DNA from: Haliscomenobacter sp.
GTDB lineage: Bacteria > Bacteroidota > Bacteroidia > Chitinophagales > Saprospiraceae
Assembly: GCF_016718685.1 (NCBI RefSeq)
Contig: NZ_JADKCX010000060.1
Location: forward strand, 1-62,072
Length of the DNA stretch: 62,072 nucleotides
Direction: 5' to 3'
The translations under genes were made by a program, and so were the position numbers. Positions 36,193 through 46,300 of this stretch are shown one piece after another; position 1 is the stretch's first letter; each line of letters opens with the position of its first letter. A model generated the notes under the pieces. That model made no database searches. It was not told the origin of the DNA and saw nothing but the letters and a program-made list of their open reading frames with translations.

Positions 36193-37587
36193 ATGAATGT
36201 GAGCATCGATACCATGCGGAAACCGCAAAAAATTGGCTGGGGCAGCGCGGCGGCAGTCGTAGTTGCCAACATGGTGGGAACGGGTGTGTTCACCAGTCTG
36301 GGTTTTCAGGTGGAGATTGTACAAAATCGCTATGCCATTCTGTTTTTATGGGCCTTGGGAGGGCTCAACGCACTTTTGGGCGCCTTTGCTTATGCGGAAT
36401 TAGGCACTCACCTCCGGCGTTCAGGTGGAGAATACCACTACCTCAGCACCTTATACCATCCTTTTTTAGGTTATTTGTCGGGTTGGATATCGGTCACGGT
36501 TGGGTTTGGGGCTTCGGTTGCCCTCACTGCAATGGCGATGGGTTTTTACATGACCCCGTTTCTGCACCAAAACCCCACTTTCATTGCTTTTATTTCCATC
36601 GTGGTTCTTTCGCTGGTTCATTCCTTTAGCATTCGACAGAGCAGTTTGGTACAAAACAGCTTGACCATTCTCAAGGTCGCTTTGATCGTATTGTTGATCG
36701 TTGCAGGGTGGTATCTGCCGCCTGCTGCTGGAGAGTCATGGCAAACGGGGTCAAATAGCCCCTGGATTTGGGACTCTGCTGCATTAGCGGTCGCACTGGT
36801 ATTCGTCAATTACTCTTATTCGGGCTGGAATGCCGCAGCCTACATTGTTGAAGAAATTCGTCAACCCATTCGCAATTTGCCCCGTGCACTGATTGGCGGT
36901 GCTGCCGTAGTGAGTGTACTTTATGTATTGCTACAACTTTCTTTTTTGCGTCAAGTGCCCCTGGAAGTATTGATGCAAAAGGTCGAAGTGGGGCATTTGG
37001 CGGCAGAGTCGATGTTTGGCGCCACCATCGGCAACTGGTTTAGTGTGATCATTGCTTTGTTGTTGGCTTCCAGTTTGAGTGCCATGGTCTGGGTGGGGCC
37101 ACGCATCATTGGTTCCATGGCCAAAGACCACGATAACTGGCGGTTTTTCCGTACCCAAAACCGCCATGGCATTCCTGTTCGCGCCATTTGGTTTCAGGCC
37201 TGCATCAGTTTGGTGCTGATGCTAACCGGTACCTTTGAGCAATTACTGTTGTACAGTGGATTCATTTTGCAGTTGTTCAATGCCTTGACGATCGCCGGGG
37301 TGTTCGTCCTGCGGTATAAGTTTCCTGAATTGCGAGGTTATCGCAGTCCCTGGTTTCCCTGGCTGCAACTGATCTATCTGATCATTAGTGTATGGATGCT
37401 GATATTTTTGCTGATCGATAAACCGATTGAAAGCCTGCTGGGCCTGGCCAATCTGGCCCTGGGCGCTTTAACTTTTTTCTGGGGAAAAAAGCTGAGCGAT
37501 TTTTATCCCAAAAGTGAAATTGAGGTCAAAAACCAACAGATACGGCCTTGCGGGCCCTTTAACAAACTCGACCTTCACCTGCGGTAA
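36193..37587 (+). CDS. APC-family amino acid permease
   Basis: The protein is 464 residues with 12 membrane segments. The APC signature is near the N-terminus (VVVANMVGTGVFTSLGFQ), followed by YAELGTHLRRSGGEYHYLST and FVNYSYSGWNAAAYIVEEIR. It would be a secondary amino acid transporter; the substrate cannot be told. The last 25 residues are soluble. It converges on the mqo gene with only 17 bases between stops. Confidence 0.9.
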   Translation: MNVSIDTMRKPQKIGWGSAAAVVVANMVGTGVFTSLGFQVEIVQNRYAILFLWALGGLNALLGAFAYAELGTHLRRSGGEYHYLSTLYHPFLGYLSGWISVTVGFGASVALTAMAMGFYMTPFLHQNPTFIAFISIVVLSLVHSFSIRQSSLVQNSLTILKVALIVLLIVAGWYLPPAAGESWQTGSNSPWIWDSAALAVALVFVNYSYSGWNAAAYIVEEIRQPIRNLPRALIGGAAVVSVLYVLLQLSFLRQVPLEVLMQKVEVGHLAAESMFGATIGNWFSVIIALLLASSLSAMVWVGPRIIGSMAKDHDNWRFFRTQNRHGIPVRAIWFQACISLVLMLTGTFEQLLLYSGFILQLFNALTIAGVFVLRYKFPELRGYRSPWFPWLQLIYLIISVWMLIFLLIDKPIESLLGLANLALGALTFFWGKKLSDFYPKSEIEVKNQQIRPCGPFNKLDLHLR

Positions 37588-37604
37588 AAAGTGCCTATTG
37601 TGAC

Positions 37605-39096
37605 TTAATCATTCAGGTGCAGTACGCTGTTGTTGTACTTCCGCAACTCCAACCAGCGTTTTTCGTTGCCTTTAAAAGCTTTGCCGTAGAATGGAATCAT
37701 CTTTTTAAGGCGTTTTTGCCAAACCGAAGACTGCATTTTTTTGGCAAAACATTTTTCCAATATTTCCAGCATGATGGCCACCGAGGTTGAAGCCCCGGGT
37801 GAAGCGCCTAAAAGGGCGGCCAGACTGCCATCGGCGGCGTGAATGATTTCCGTACCAAACTCCAGAACCCCGCCTTCTGCTTCGTCTTTTTTGATGACTT
37901 GAACCCGTTGGCCGGCAATGGCCAATTCCCAATCTTCTGCTTCAGCATGAGGATAATATTCCCGCAACGCCTCTACCCTATCCGCATGCGAAAGGGTGGC
38001 TTGTTGAATCAAATACCGCGTTAGGGCCAGGTTATTCCAGCCAGCACTCAACATGGGGATGATGTTGTCCAATTCGATGGATAATGGCAAATCAAAATAG
38101 GAACCATTTTTTAAAAACTTGGTGGTAAAACCTGCAAATGGGCCAAACAACAAGGCTTTTTTACCATCAATCAACCGGGTATCCAGGTGTGGAACCGACA
38201 TGGGCGGCGCACCTACCGAGGCTTTGCCATACACTTTGACGTTGTGCTCCGCAACAACTGATTCATTGTTGCACACCAGCCACTGGCCACTCACCGGAAA
38301 ACCACCATACCCGCGGGCTTCTTCGATATCCGATTTGTCCAACAGAGGCAAAGCCCCACCGCCGGCACCAATGAAGACAAAATCCGCTTTGACGAAAAAT
38401 TTTTCATCATCCTGCAAGTTTTTGATCTTCAATTCCCAGGTACCATCTTCTTGTTTTTCCAGGTCGCGCACTTCATGCAACAAGTGCAGGTGCACGTTGG
38501 GCAAACTGGACAAATGATTGAATAGAACCCGCGCCAGATTGCCAAAATTGATATCGGTGCCAATGTCGACTTTGGTGGCGGCTACTTTTTCCCTGTCGTC
38601 ACGCCCTTCCATAACCAGTGGCATCCAGGTTTTTAACACTGCTGGGTCTTCGCTGTATTCCATGCCTGCAAAAAGTGGATGCGCTTGTAAAGCCGTGTAA
38701 CGCGCCTTCAAAAAAGCGACGTTTCCCGCACCCCAGACAAAACTGGCGTGCGGGAATATTGTTGATGAAGGCTTCAGGATCAGCGAAATAATCTTCTTTG
38801 ACCAGGTAGGACCAAAAAGCCTTGGACAGCTCAAAATTGCTGGCGATTTTGATGGCCTTTTTGATGTCTACCTGCCCGTTCTCATCCTGTGGTGTATAAT
38901 TGAGCTCACAAAAAGCGGAGTGCCCCGTGCCAGCGTTGTTCCAGGCATCTGAACTTTCTGCTGCGACCTGGTCCAAGCGCTCGTAGATGCTGATGTGGTA
39001 ACGAGGATTCAGTTCTTTGAGCAAAATACCCAGGGTAGCGCTCATGATGCCAGCGCCGATGAGGACGATGTGTTCGGGTTGATGGTCGTTGATCAT
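37605..39096 (-). CDS. mqo: Malate:quinone oxidoreductase Mqo, frameshift near 38750-38755
   Basis: Mqo is a membrane-associated FAD enzyme that oxidises malate to oxaloacetate and passes electrons to quinone. The N-terminal part (from 39096) has the FAD motif IVLIGAGIMSATLGILLKEL, then SSDAWNNAGTGHSAFCELNY. At the C run near 38752 the frame shifts; removing one C gives NNIPHASFVWGAGNVAFLKA and continues to DFVFIGAGGGALPLLDKS, FPVSGQWLVCNNESVV and LGASPGASTSVAIMLEIL. The repaired length is about 497 residues, normal. The start overlaps the stop of the DUF6909-like gene by four bases, implying coupled translation. Confidence 0.93.
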
Positions 39097-40790
39097 GGTT
39101 TACCCCCCACAATTTTGTTCAACAACTTGATCGAAATCAGATACGTCGGTTTCACCCCATCCAAGCCCAAACTTCCCGAAGCCAGCGTCCCCCCCGTTTC
39201 CAGCGGATTATCCGAAGCGTAATAAGCGTAACGCAGCACCACATCGGCAGGAATGTTGTTGCGAATGCGCGCATGCGCCTGAATGGCTTTTTGATAGTGG
39301 GCACCCTCCATTTCCAGCCCAATCGCTTTCCAGGAAGATTTGAGGAAATAGCGCAGAATGTCTTTGTTTTGCAAACTCGTGCCGAGTACCGTAATCATGG
39401 GGCCTTCGAACACCTGCAAACCCTGGCCCTCAAAGTCGGCCTTATTAAGGTCGTTGTCGATGGGGTAATTGTCGGCAGTACCTTCAAAAATGTGGGCGTT
39501 GGGTACCATGATGTCCCCTTTGCCCCCTTCCAAAATGCCCGCTTTGCCCATGATGCCAATCGATTTGACTGGAATGACGCGGCGGCCACCGTCGTTTTCG
39601 TAGGGCTTGAACAGTTCGTCAAAGGTTTCAAAAGCCTGCTCGCCAAAAGCGTAATCCATCACAAAAAGAAGTGGTTGCTCTTGCTGCACATGGTCCGCAT
39701 TCCAGCTGATCTCGGGCGAGAGGGTCTTTGGGTCGATCTGGGCGAGGTCGAAAATTTGTGCGGGGATGTTGGTGCCGCTGTGGTCGTCCAGTTCGTACAT
39801 GCCATGTTGGAGGGCCAGATTTCTTACCTTTTTGCGCAGTTCCCCGTTGCTTTCGATGCTCAGTTCCCGCGCCATGTCTTCAAGTTTGCTGGCGCTGGAG
39901 ACTCCTTTGAGCGCAGCAGGGGCGTACAGGCAATTCATGATGCTGTGGGTGTTGGCGCTGATGATGTGCAGGGGGCGATTTTCCAGTTTGTTTTCGTATA
40001 AAAACCGCTTGATGTTGGCCGACCAGGCTTCACCGAGTACGTGATGGCCAATTTTTTCCCGCAAGGCCGACGAAAAACTGATTTCGCGATCGTTGTTGTC
40101 CCATTGCTCTTCGGCAGCCAAACGTCCCAGCCAATACGTGACGTGAAAAAGGCTGTTGGCATTGGAATCTGCGGCAAATCTTTTGGCCGCTTCCAGAGTT
40201 TCCTGATAAGTGCGTCCCAAAAGCACACTCAGGTAGGTATAGGCTACTTCTTCATCAATGGCTTCTCCATTTAATTCTTTTTCCACCAGGGCTTCCAAGA
40301 GTGCCCATTCCCGGCGTTTGCGGTCTTTGTGGTCTTCGCCATTACGACGAATTTTTTCCGCCTCGATGTACATGAAGGTCAGGTGGGTCATGATGTCGTA
40401 GATGTCGCTGCGGCCACGCGTCATTTCCACAAACATTTGTTCAGCGTCGATGCGGTAACAATTGCGTTTGCGGCGAGGAGGAATCAAAGGTTCAAAACCA
40501 GAATCTTCATAGCCTTCCCGCGTGATCAAGCGCACGTATCGGCATTCTTCGATGCCCCGAGGCAAGCGCTGAAACACGTACAATAAACCATTGAGTTCAA
40601 CCCGCTCGGGGTCATTGATGGAGCCATAAATTTCGGGTTGCAGCGTTTTTAAGGCCTCAATCATTGCATCCCCCGACAGACCCAGTGGTTTGTAACTCCC
40701 CCGAATGAACAAGTGGCGCATGGCGATGTATAAACGTTGTACGGCTGCGCGGGATTCTTGGGCGCGGGTGCGGTGGGATGATGGCTCCAT
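39093..40790 (-). CDS. DUF6909-like protein with a nucleoside-phosphorylase-like C-terminal domain
   Basis: The protein is 565 residues with no signal peptide or membrane segment. The N-terminal 350 residues are helical and charged with no motif I recognise. The last 170 residues look like the phosphorylase/nucleosidase superfamily: SIGIMGKAGILEGGKGDIMV (about residue 409), PNAHIFEGTADNYPID, GPMITVLGTSL and GLEMEGAHYQKAIQ (about 489), where MEG is the ribose-binding motif of purine nucleoside phosphorylases, MTA/SAH nucleosidases and AMP nucleosidase. The whole resembles an uncharacterised family (DUF6909) of Bacteroidota. It overlaps mqo by four bases, so both are made together. A link to nucleotide salvage or redox control is speculation. 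Confidence 0.8.
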   Translation of the reverse strand: MEPSSHRTRAQESRAAVQRLYIAMRHLFIRGSYKPLGLSGDAMIEALKTLQPEIYGSINDPERVELNGLLYVFQRLPRGIEECRYVRLITREGYEDSGFEPLIPPRRKRNCYRIDAEQMFVEMTRGRSDIYDIMTHLTFMYIEAEKIRRNGEDHKDRKRREWALLEALVEKELNGEAIDEEVAYTYLSVLLGRTYQETLEAAKRFAADSNANSLFHVTYWLGRLAAEEQWDNNDREISFSSALREKIGHHVLGEAWSANIKRFLYENKLENRPLHIISANTHSIMNCLYAPAALKGVSSASKLEDMARELSIESNGELRKKVRNLALQHGMYELDDHSGTNIPAQIFDLAQIDPKTLSPEISWNADHVQQEQPLLFVMDYAFGEQAFETFDELFKPYENDGGRRVIPVKSIGIMGKAGILEGGKGDIMVPNAHIFEGTADNYPIDNDLNKADFEGQGLQVFEGPMITVLGTSLQNKDILRYFLKSSWKAIGLEMEGAHYQKAIQAHARIRNNIPADVVLRYAYYASDNPLETGGTLASGSLGLDGVKPTYLISIKLLNKIVGGKP

Positions 40791-40827
40791 TGCTTGGTTC
40801 TCGTTTTGTATGTTGCAAGATCGTAAA

Positions 40828-40931
40828 GTTGAAGGGGTGGAGTTGCGAGGAGGGGGGAAGGTTTAGAAAAGGGAGGAGAAGAAATGATCCGGGGTCTAAT
40901 TCTTTGCTTCTCTTCACAACTCTTCAACTAG
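40828..40931. repeat. Weak intergenic inverted repeat, GTTGAAGGGG-type words
   Basis: Left AGTTGAAGGGGTGGAGTTG; right CTTCACAACTCTTCAACTA. The match is partial and the centre is purine-rich (GGAGGGGGG, GGGAGGAGAAGAA). It lies in the divergent spacer upstream of the DUF6909-like gene. Confidence 0.4.
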
Positions 40932-40976
40932 ATACGGGGTTTTTATCCAGAATTTTCCTACGTCAGTAGATTCTAG

Positions 40977-41007
40977 TTTACTTCCGGTTGCAGATGGCTT
41001 ACTTTTG
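40977..41007 (+). promoter_or_regulatory. Candidate promoter for the coiled-coil membrane protein
   Basis: TTTA (40977-40980), 19 bases, TACTTTTG (41000-41007) closely matches the Bacteroidota -33/-7 promoter. It places transcription start near 41014 and supports the ATG at 41024 over an earlier in-frame codon at 40988. Confidence 0.55.
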
Positions 41008-41023
41008 TGGAAAATTAATCATC

Positions 41024-41362
41024 ATGGCTGGAAAGTTTAAAACAACCGGATTTGCCCGATTTTTCATCATCATGTTGTTTGTGGCGCCACTGGCGTACAT
41101 CGGGGCTTCTTATTACAATGGTCAAGACGGGATTGGCAACATCAAACGTTTTTTCAAAATCGGTGAAACGGAAACGGTAGAATCCAACGAAAAAGCGGAG
41201 GACGATGAGACGAGTTTCAATCCATTCAGAGGCAGTAGTCAATTGCAGCGGCAAGTGGATGAGTTGAAAGCCGAAAATGAAGACTTGCAGGAGCGTCTCC
41301 GTGCACAGGAAATTGAAATCCAGGAATTGAAGCGGCAAATGCGCTTGTTGCGTCAACAATAA
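41024..41362 (+). CDS. Small membrane-anchored coiled-coil protein, unknown function
   Basis: The protein is 112 residues from the ATG at 41024 (MAGKFKTTGFARFFIIMLF). One membrane segment (about residues 11-30) is followed by a basic-to-acidic linker (NIKRFFKIGETETVESNEK) and a C-terminal coiled coil (about 70-112: QLQRQVDELKAENEDLQERL then RAQEIEIQELKRQMRLL). The topology resembles FtsB/FtsL-type or YgiM-like proteins but no family is clear. Function unknown. Confidence 0.75.
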   Translation: MAGKFKTTGFARFFIIMLFVAPLAYIGASYYNGQDGIGNIKRFFKIGETETVESNEKAEDDETSFNPFRGSSQLQRQVDELKAENEDLQERLRAQEIEIQELKRQMRLLRQQ

Positions 41363-41468
41363 GAGATTGTTTAAGAGAAGAGATTCAGGTAAATGTCCTT
41401 TATGTGGAGGGCATTGCCTTGAATTTCGAAGTGGAAACATTGAGAGGAATGCAACTATAAGCTCCTCC

Positions 41469-42038
41469 TCACTCCACCAAAACCCCAAACCGCCCCAACA
41501 ATCCGACCACATTCTCCTTGGAAAACTTCGCCTTGGCCAAGCGGTTCTGCGTCGGGTCAAGCTCAAAGTTCCAGGCGCTCCGCAAGTCCGCAGCTTCCAG
41601 GATGGTATTTTCAAAGGTAGCGCCACTCAGGTCACAATCCTCAAACACCGCATTGGATAAGTCCGTACCCGTAAAATCCACCTCCACCAACTTACAGCCC
41701 TTGAAGCGGGTACTTTTTAGTTTCAGTTTCTGGAAAATAGAATAGTTGAGGATACAGCCCTCAAAATCGAAGGAGATCAGGAAATCGTTGCAATCGTCGA
41801 AATGCAAGCCCTGGAGTTTGCAATCTTTGAATTCGACCTCGTGGAAAGTGGTTTTGCGCAGCTTGACCATACTGAGGTCGCAATTGCTGAAGTTGCATTT
41901 GGCAAAAGTGCTGCCGGACAGGTCACCGTTGGCAAAAACGCAATTGTCAAAGTTGCAGTCGTCGTATTCTCCTCTGGGGAGTGGTGTTTCAGTGTAGTCT
42001 TGTTTGGAAAAGTCTTCACCAATCGTGTATGCATCCAT
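41469..42038 (-). CDS. Pentapeptide-repeat protein
   Basis: The protein is 189 residues. Residues about 20-165 are consecutive pentapeptide repeats (A/S/D-N/D/C-L/F-x-x; for example DNCVFANGDLSGSTFAKCNF and SNCDLSMVKLRKTTF), which fold into a right-handed quadrilateral beta-helix. No toxin, membrane or secretion feature is visible. Some such proteins mimic DNA and protect gyrase; I have no evidence for that here. Confidence 0.85.
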   Translation of the reverse strand: MDAYTIGEDFSKQDYTETPLPRGEYDDCNFDNCVFANGDLSGSTFAKCNFSNCDLSMVKLRKTTFHEVEFKDCKLQGLHFDDCNDFLISFDFEGCILNYSIFQKLKLKSTRFKGCKLVEVDFTGTDLSNAVFEDCDLSGATFENTILEAADLRSAWNFELDPTQNRLAKAKFSKENVVGLLGRFGVLVE

Positions 42039-42049
42039 TTTTTATAAAA

Positions 42050-42174
42050 GTTGAGGAGGTTGAGAAAGTTGAAAGTTGAGGCTGCCGCGAGCGACAAAGG
42101 TAAAAAATCATGTCACTTTGGTAGGTCGCTTGCGGTAGCCTCGAACCCCCGAACAACGAACCTTCGAACCCTAT
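42050..42174. repeat. Intergenic hairpin with 18-base GC-rich stem and GTTCGAACCC words
   Basis: GAGGCTGCCGCGAGCGAC (42078-42095) pairs with GTCGCTTGCGGTAGCCTC (42125-42142) with two mismatches. The outer parts do not pair well: GTTGAGGAGGTTGAGAAAG on the left and CGAACCCCCGAACAACGAAC, CTTCGAACCC on the right. It lies between two minus-strand genes and touches the GT4 stop. Confidence 0.75.
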
Positions 42175-42175
42175 T

Positions 42176-43306
42176 TTATTCTCTTCCCAGCACTTGCTCG
42201 TACAAATCCATCATCTCCTCAGTAACTACCTCACCTCTAAAACTTTGCGCGTATTGAAACCCTGCGTCGATCATGTTTTTGCGGTAAGCATCATCGCTCA
42301 AAATCCGCTCTATGCCTGCTGTGATCTGTAAAGGTTCTTCGGGATCCACCAGCCAGGAAGCAGGGCCAGCAGCTTCCGGCAAGGAAGATACTTTGGAACT
42401 GATCACTGGCGTACGGCTAAACAGGGCCTCAATCACCGGAATGCCAAAACCCTCCAGGCGGGAGGGGTACAAAAAGATCCGCGCTTTTTGGAAAATGGCG
42501 GGCAGATCATCGTTGTCGACCTGGGTAAAAATGACCAGCTGGCTCAGGCCCTCTTTTTGTAAAAAATGTTGCACTTGCGCCTTGTATTCCTTGCCTTGCC
42601 CAATAACCACCAGAGGAATGTTCAGACTAGCCGGCAATTGTGACATGGCTTGAACGACACCCAAGAGGTTTTTGCGCTCAGAAATGGTACCCACATACAA
42701 CATGAATTCTGCGGGCAATTGGTATTTCGCCAAAATCTGATCAATCAGTTTGGGCGATTTTTCCTGCATAAAACGCTCGTCACAAGACTGGTAAATCACC
42801 TTGATTTTTTCAGGGCGAATGCCATAAAAGTTGACGATGTCATTTTTGGTGCTTTCGCTGATGGCCACAACGGCATCGGCTTGACGGCAGGCGTATTTGA
42901 ATTTGATGTCGTACACCGCCCGATCGATGAGCGGGTAATAATCGGGGCGGTGTTTAAACACCAGGTCGTGAATCGTGACAATACTTTTGATGCCCATGCT
43001 GCGGATTCCAATGGGCAGTTCATTGCTCAGACCGTGGAACAATTGAATTTTTTGGCGCTTCAAGGCGTACCGGATGCCGTAGGATCTCCAAACGGGCCGT
43101 TGGTAGCGCGAAGGGCTGTACAAACTAAACGAGGCACTGGAAGTGAACAATTTGGTCTCAGGCTTGCGCTCAACTTTCGGCGAAAAAAGAAAATAGGCGT
43201 GATCAGGATAGTAATAAGCGAGGTTTTTCAGCAAGGTACGGCTGTAGTTTCCTAAACCAGTGAAGTTGTTGAAAAGCCGTTTGGCATCGTAGCCGAAGCG
43301 CAGCAT
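42176..43306 (-). CDS. Glycosyltransferase family 4 (GT-B)
   Basis: The protein is 376 residues of the GT4 family: N-terminal acceptor half (MLRFGYDAKRLFNNFTGLGN), a linker VGTISERKNLLGVVQAMSQL, and the C-terminal donor-binding half with the E-x7-E motif in YPSRLEGFGIPVIEALFSRT (about residues 285-305). It would transfer a sugar from a nucleotide donor, probably for a surface polysaccharide or glycolipid. The neighbouring genes do not show the pathway. Confidence 0.9.
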   Translation of the reverse strand: MLRFGYDAKRLFNNFTGLGNYSRTLLKNLAYYYPDHAYFLFSPKVERKPETKLFTSSASFSLYSPSRYQRPVWRSYGIRYALKRQKIQLFHGLSNELPIGIRSMGIKSIVTIHDLVFKHRPDYYPLIDRAVYDIKFKYACRQADAVVAISESTKNDIVNFYGIRPEKIKVIYQSCDERFMQEKSPKLIDQILAKYQLPAEFMLYVGTISERKNLLGVVQAMSQLPASLNIPLVVIGQGKEYKAQVQHFLQKEGLSQLVIFTQVDNDDLPAIFQKARIFLYPSRLEGFGIPVIEALFSRTPVISSKVSSLPEAAGPASWLVDPEEPLQITAGIERILSDDAYRKNMIDAGFQYAQSFRGEVVTEEMMDLYEQVLGRE

Positions 43307-43344
43307 GTAATGGGTTGTTGGTTATAGCCCATGAAGGTAAATGG

Positions 43345-43403
43345 GTTCAGCCACAAATTACACAAAATGGTACAAATTAATTTGTATGAACTTGTGGCTG
43401 AAC
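43345..43403 (-). terminator. Hairpin with a 16-base palindromic core after the S9 peptidase gene
   Basis: GTTCAGCCACAAA (43345-43357) and TTGTGGCTGAAC at 43392-43403 form a 12-13 base stem. Inside, TACAAATTAATTTGTA (43371-43386) is a perfect palindrome. It lies in the spacer downstream of the S9 peptidase stop on the minus strand. It is a plausible terminator or a protein-binding site. Confidence 0.55.
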
Positions 43404-43463
43404 ACTAGGAGATGGAGATGTCACCCGCTCGTAACTCGCGGATTACACCTCCATCATTTGGTA

Positions 43464-46230
43464 TTACTTCACCCCTTTCTCGATGGCAGGCACTCCTTTT
43501 TCCATCCAAACAGGTTTTGGTGCACCTTTCAAATAATGCTCAAAAAACTGCAACATGCGCAATTGGAAATCCTTGCGGTTCTGGTATTTCACCAGTCCGT
43601 GCCCCTCTTCGTTGTAGTTCAACATCCAGGCAGGTTTACCCAAACGGCGCAGTGCCATGTAAAACTCAATCCCCTGATACCAGGGTACGGCACCGTCTTT
43701 GTCGTTGTGCATGATCAGCAGCGGAGTATTCACCTTGTCGATGAAGAAGATGGGCGAGTTCTCCAGGTAACGCAATGGTTTTTCCCACAGCGTGCCTCCA
43801 ATCCGGCTTTGGGTATGTTCGTACTGGAACATCCGGCTCATGCCAGTTTCCCAGCGAATGCCCCCGTAGGCCGAAACCATGTTGACTACGGGCGCACCCG
43901 ACTCGGCGCATTTAAAAATGTTGGTTTGGGTGACCAAATAGGCAATTTGGTAACCACCCCAACTGTGCCCCTGTACGCCCAGATTATCTTTGTCCACAAA
44001 ACCCTTGTCCACCAGGGCCGTAACCCCCGAAATGACTGCATTGTGCGCACTTTCTCCCGGGTAACCAATGCGGTAAGGAATATCGGGAATGAACACCAAA
44101 AATCCCCGACTAGCCAATTGCGAAAAACTGAGTACGGTACGGTTATACGCTGGCGTCCGGTGTTGGTGCAATAGATCGGAATTCCGCTCGTAGAAATACG
44201 TAATCATCGGGTACTTTTTCTTGGGATCAAAACCAGCAGGTTTGATCAATAACCCTTGCAGGCGCTGTCCATCCAGTGCGGTCCATTCGGTCAATTCCAC
44301 CGTTCCCCAGTAAAATTCCGACTGCTGAGGATTGGCCTGACTGATGGTTTTGATTTTTTGCAAATCGGAGGAGTACACCAAATCCGGAAAAGTTTGGAAG
44401 TTTTCGCGGGTAAAAATCCATCGATCGGCATTTTTGGCTTTCTGTACTTGTCGGGAATACATAAAAGCACCTTGCTGTAGGGGGCGTTTTTTGCCACTGT
44501 GGATGTCGTACCAATAATAGCCTTCATCTTTGGTCGTTTCGTTGGTGAAATGCAACAGCAAAGGCTTCACTTCTTCGATGGAACGTTCTTCAGGGTCGGT
44601 TCGGATGTAGCGCATCTCGATTTTTTCGGCGCGCATATTGGTCAAATTGGTGGCTTTCAATTGATTGGTAGGATCGAGCAACCAGATGTCGTACCGATCG
44701 TAGGCCATGAAATAATCATCCTCACTGGTCCAGCCTGCAAAGCCGTAATCATTTGGGCTAGAGGGGCTGTCATGCAATTCATCAACAAAGGAGACTTTCT
44801 GGTTATTGCTCAGTTTAACCAGTTCTTTTTTGGCAATGTTCCAGGCCGTCCAGGCTGTATCGGTGGCATTGAACCAGTATACGTATTTACCCACTGGCGA
44901 TAAGGCCGGACTACCGTGCACCGCTGTGGCTATTTTTTCTTTTTTGCCATTCGTTACATCAATCAGGTACACATCATTGACAGGTTCAGCATCCCAGCTA
45001 ACCTGAATCAGGTAAGGTAAATTGGAAAGCCCTAAGGCTAGGTTGCCATTTCCTTCATTGCTCAAGCGGATTTCGGGTACATCAGGGCTACCCAATTGCA
45101 CCAATTTTCCGTCCGCAGTATGCAGGATACACGTGTATGATTTTTTACGGTCTCGATCCAACTGCACCTTCTGCATCGGGTAAATCCGTGGATCGTTGGT
45201 CGACCAAACTTCCATGTTGACAATTTCCTCATCCAGCAGCGTGGTGTCTTGCAAAATGGGTGGTGGCGCAATACCGAAGAACATTTTTGACCCGTCCTTC
45301 GAAAAGGAAATCGCGCCATTTTCGCTGGGCAACCAATCTTTGGGTAAAAAACTGGCACCTGGGCTCAATACCAATTTGGCTTTATCGGCGGTATTTTGCC
45401 AATGGTAGAGGCCAAAGGGGCGAATACGCGCCTTGGTGGTGTCGATATCGGCCACGAAAGCCAACTGGGTACCGGGGCGATCAAAAACCAGTTGCTTGAC
45501 GTTGCCTTTTTGAGCCAAAACTTGTTTGGTCTGGCGGGTTTCGCCATCAAAGACGTACACGCCAGGCTTTTGCTCAGGATCGCCTCCTGTTGTATACCAG
45601 GCGATTCGGGCTTTGTCCCGCGCCAATTGGTAGGTTTTTACATAGCCAATCAGCCTTTCCTGATTTCCTTCCAGCTCCAGCAATACCAGTCGGCTACCGT
45701 TTTCTTCACTTTCTTTTTTCCAGACGAAACCTGAAGTATCTTTTGCGGGTCTTTTTACAGGCTCGCGCAAATAAGCCAACCAGCCTGACCATTTTTCCGG
45801 CATCTGGTAGGATTTGACTCCGCCGTATTTGCTCAAACGTAGCGTTCTCAGGTCATAAACGCCCAGGGTATCCTTTGGGTAAATCCTCTTTTTGACCTTG
45901 CGCCGACGCATGTTCATCGTACTGTCCTGGTGCGGTTTGATGATAAACGCGAGGTAACGGCTATCCTGACTGAAATTGAGGTTTTTCAGCGCGGGGTACA
46001 GCGTACGTTTTTTCGGTTTGTGCATCGTAAAGTCGAAGTTCGGCATCTCCTTCCAGGGGTTTTACCACGTAGGCAACCCAACGGCCATCTCCCGAAATTT
46101 TAGAAGACTCAATGTTCTTCCATTTGGCAATGTCGGCATGCTCCAACATGCGTTTCGCGGTGTTTTGGGAAAAAATAACTACCGGAAAAAGGAACAAAAG
46201 CAGTAATAATCTGAACATATTTGGCTTCAT
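43464..46230 (-). CDS. S9-family peptidase (prolyl oligopeptidase/acylaminoacyl type), frameshift near 45975-45988
   Basis: About 921 residues after repair. From 46230 the start MKPNMFRLLLLLFLFPVVIF gives a signal peptide (cleavage near SQN). The first 75 residues then shift frame at an A5 run and continue in the main frame. A long beta-propeller region follows (about 80-650), then the hydrolase: IKPAGFDPKKKYPMITYFYE, nucleophile GHSWGGYQIAYLVTQ, acid LLIMHNDKDGAVPWYQGIEF and histidine NEEGHGLVKY. It should be a periplasmic or outer-membrane serine peptidase. The upstream inverted repeat separates it from the divergent MATE gene. Confidence 0.9.
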
Positions 46231-46300
46231 TTGTGAATCGGAAAAATAAAAAATTCCATTCAAAGCAAATTTTTTAGGCGACGAATGGAACGAAAAACAC

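Noticed and set aside
39273..40001. Plus-strand open frame of 242 residues
   Set aside because: Antisense to the DUF6909-like gene; composition is typical of shadow frames (Val, Gly, Phe rich) and no family is seen.
43341..44174. Plus-strand open frame of 277 residues
   Set aside because: It runs antisense over the catalytic domain of the S9 peptidase, which has clear Ser-Asp-His motifs.
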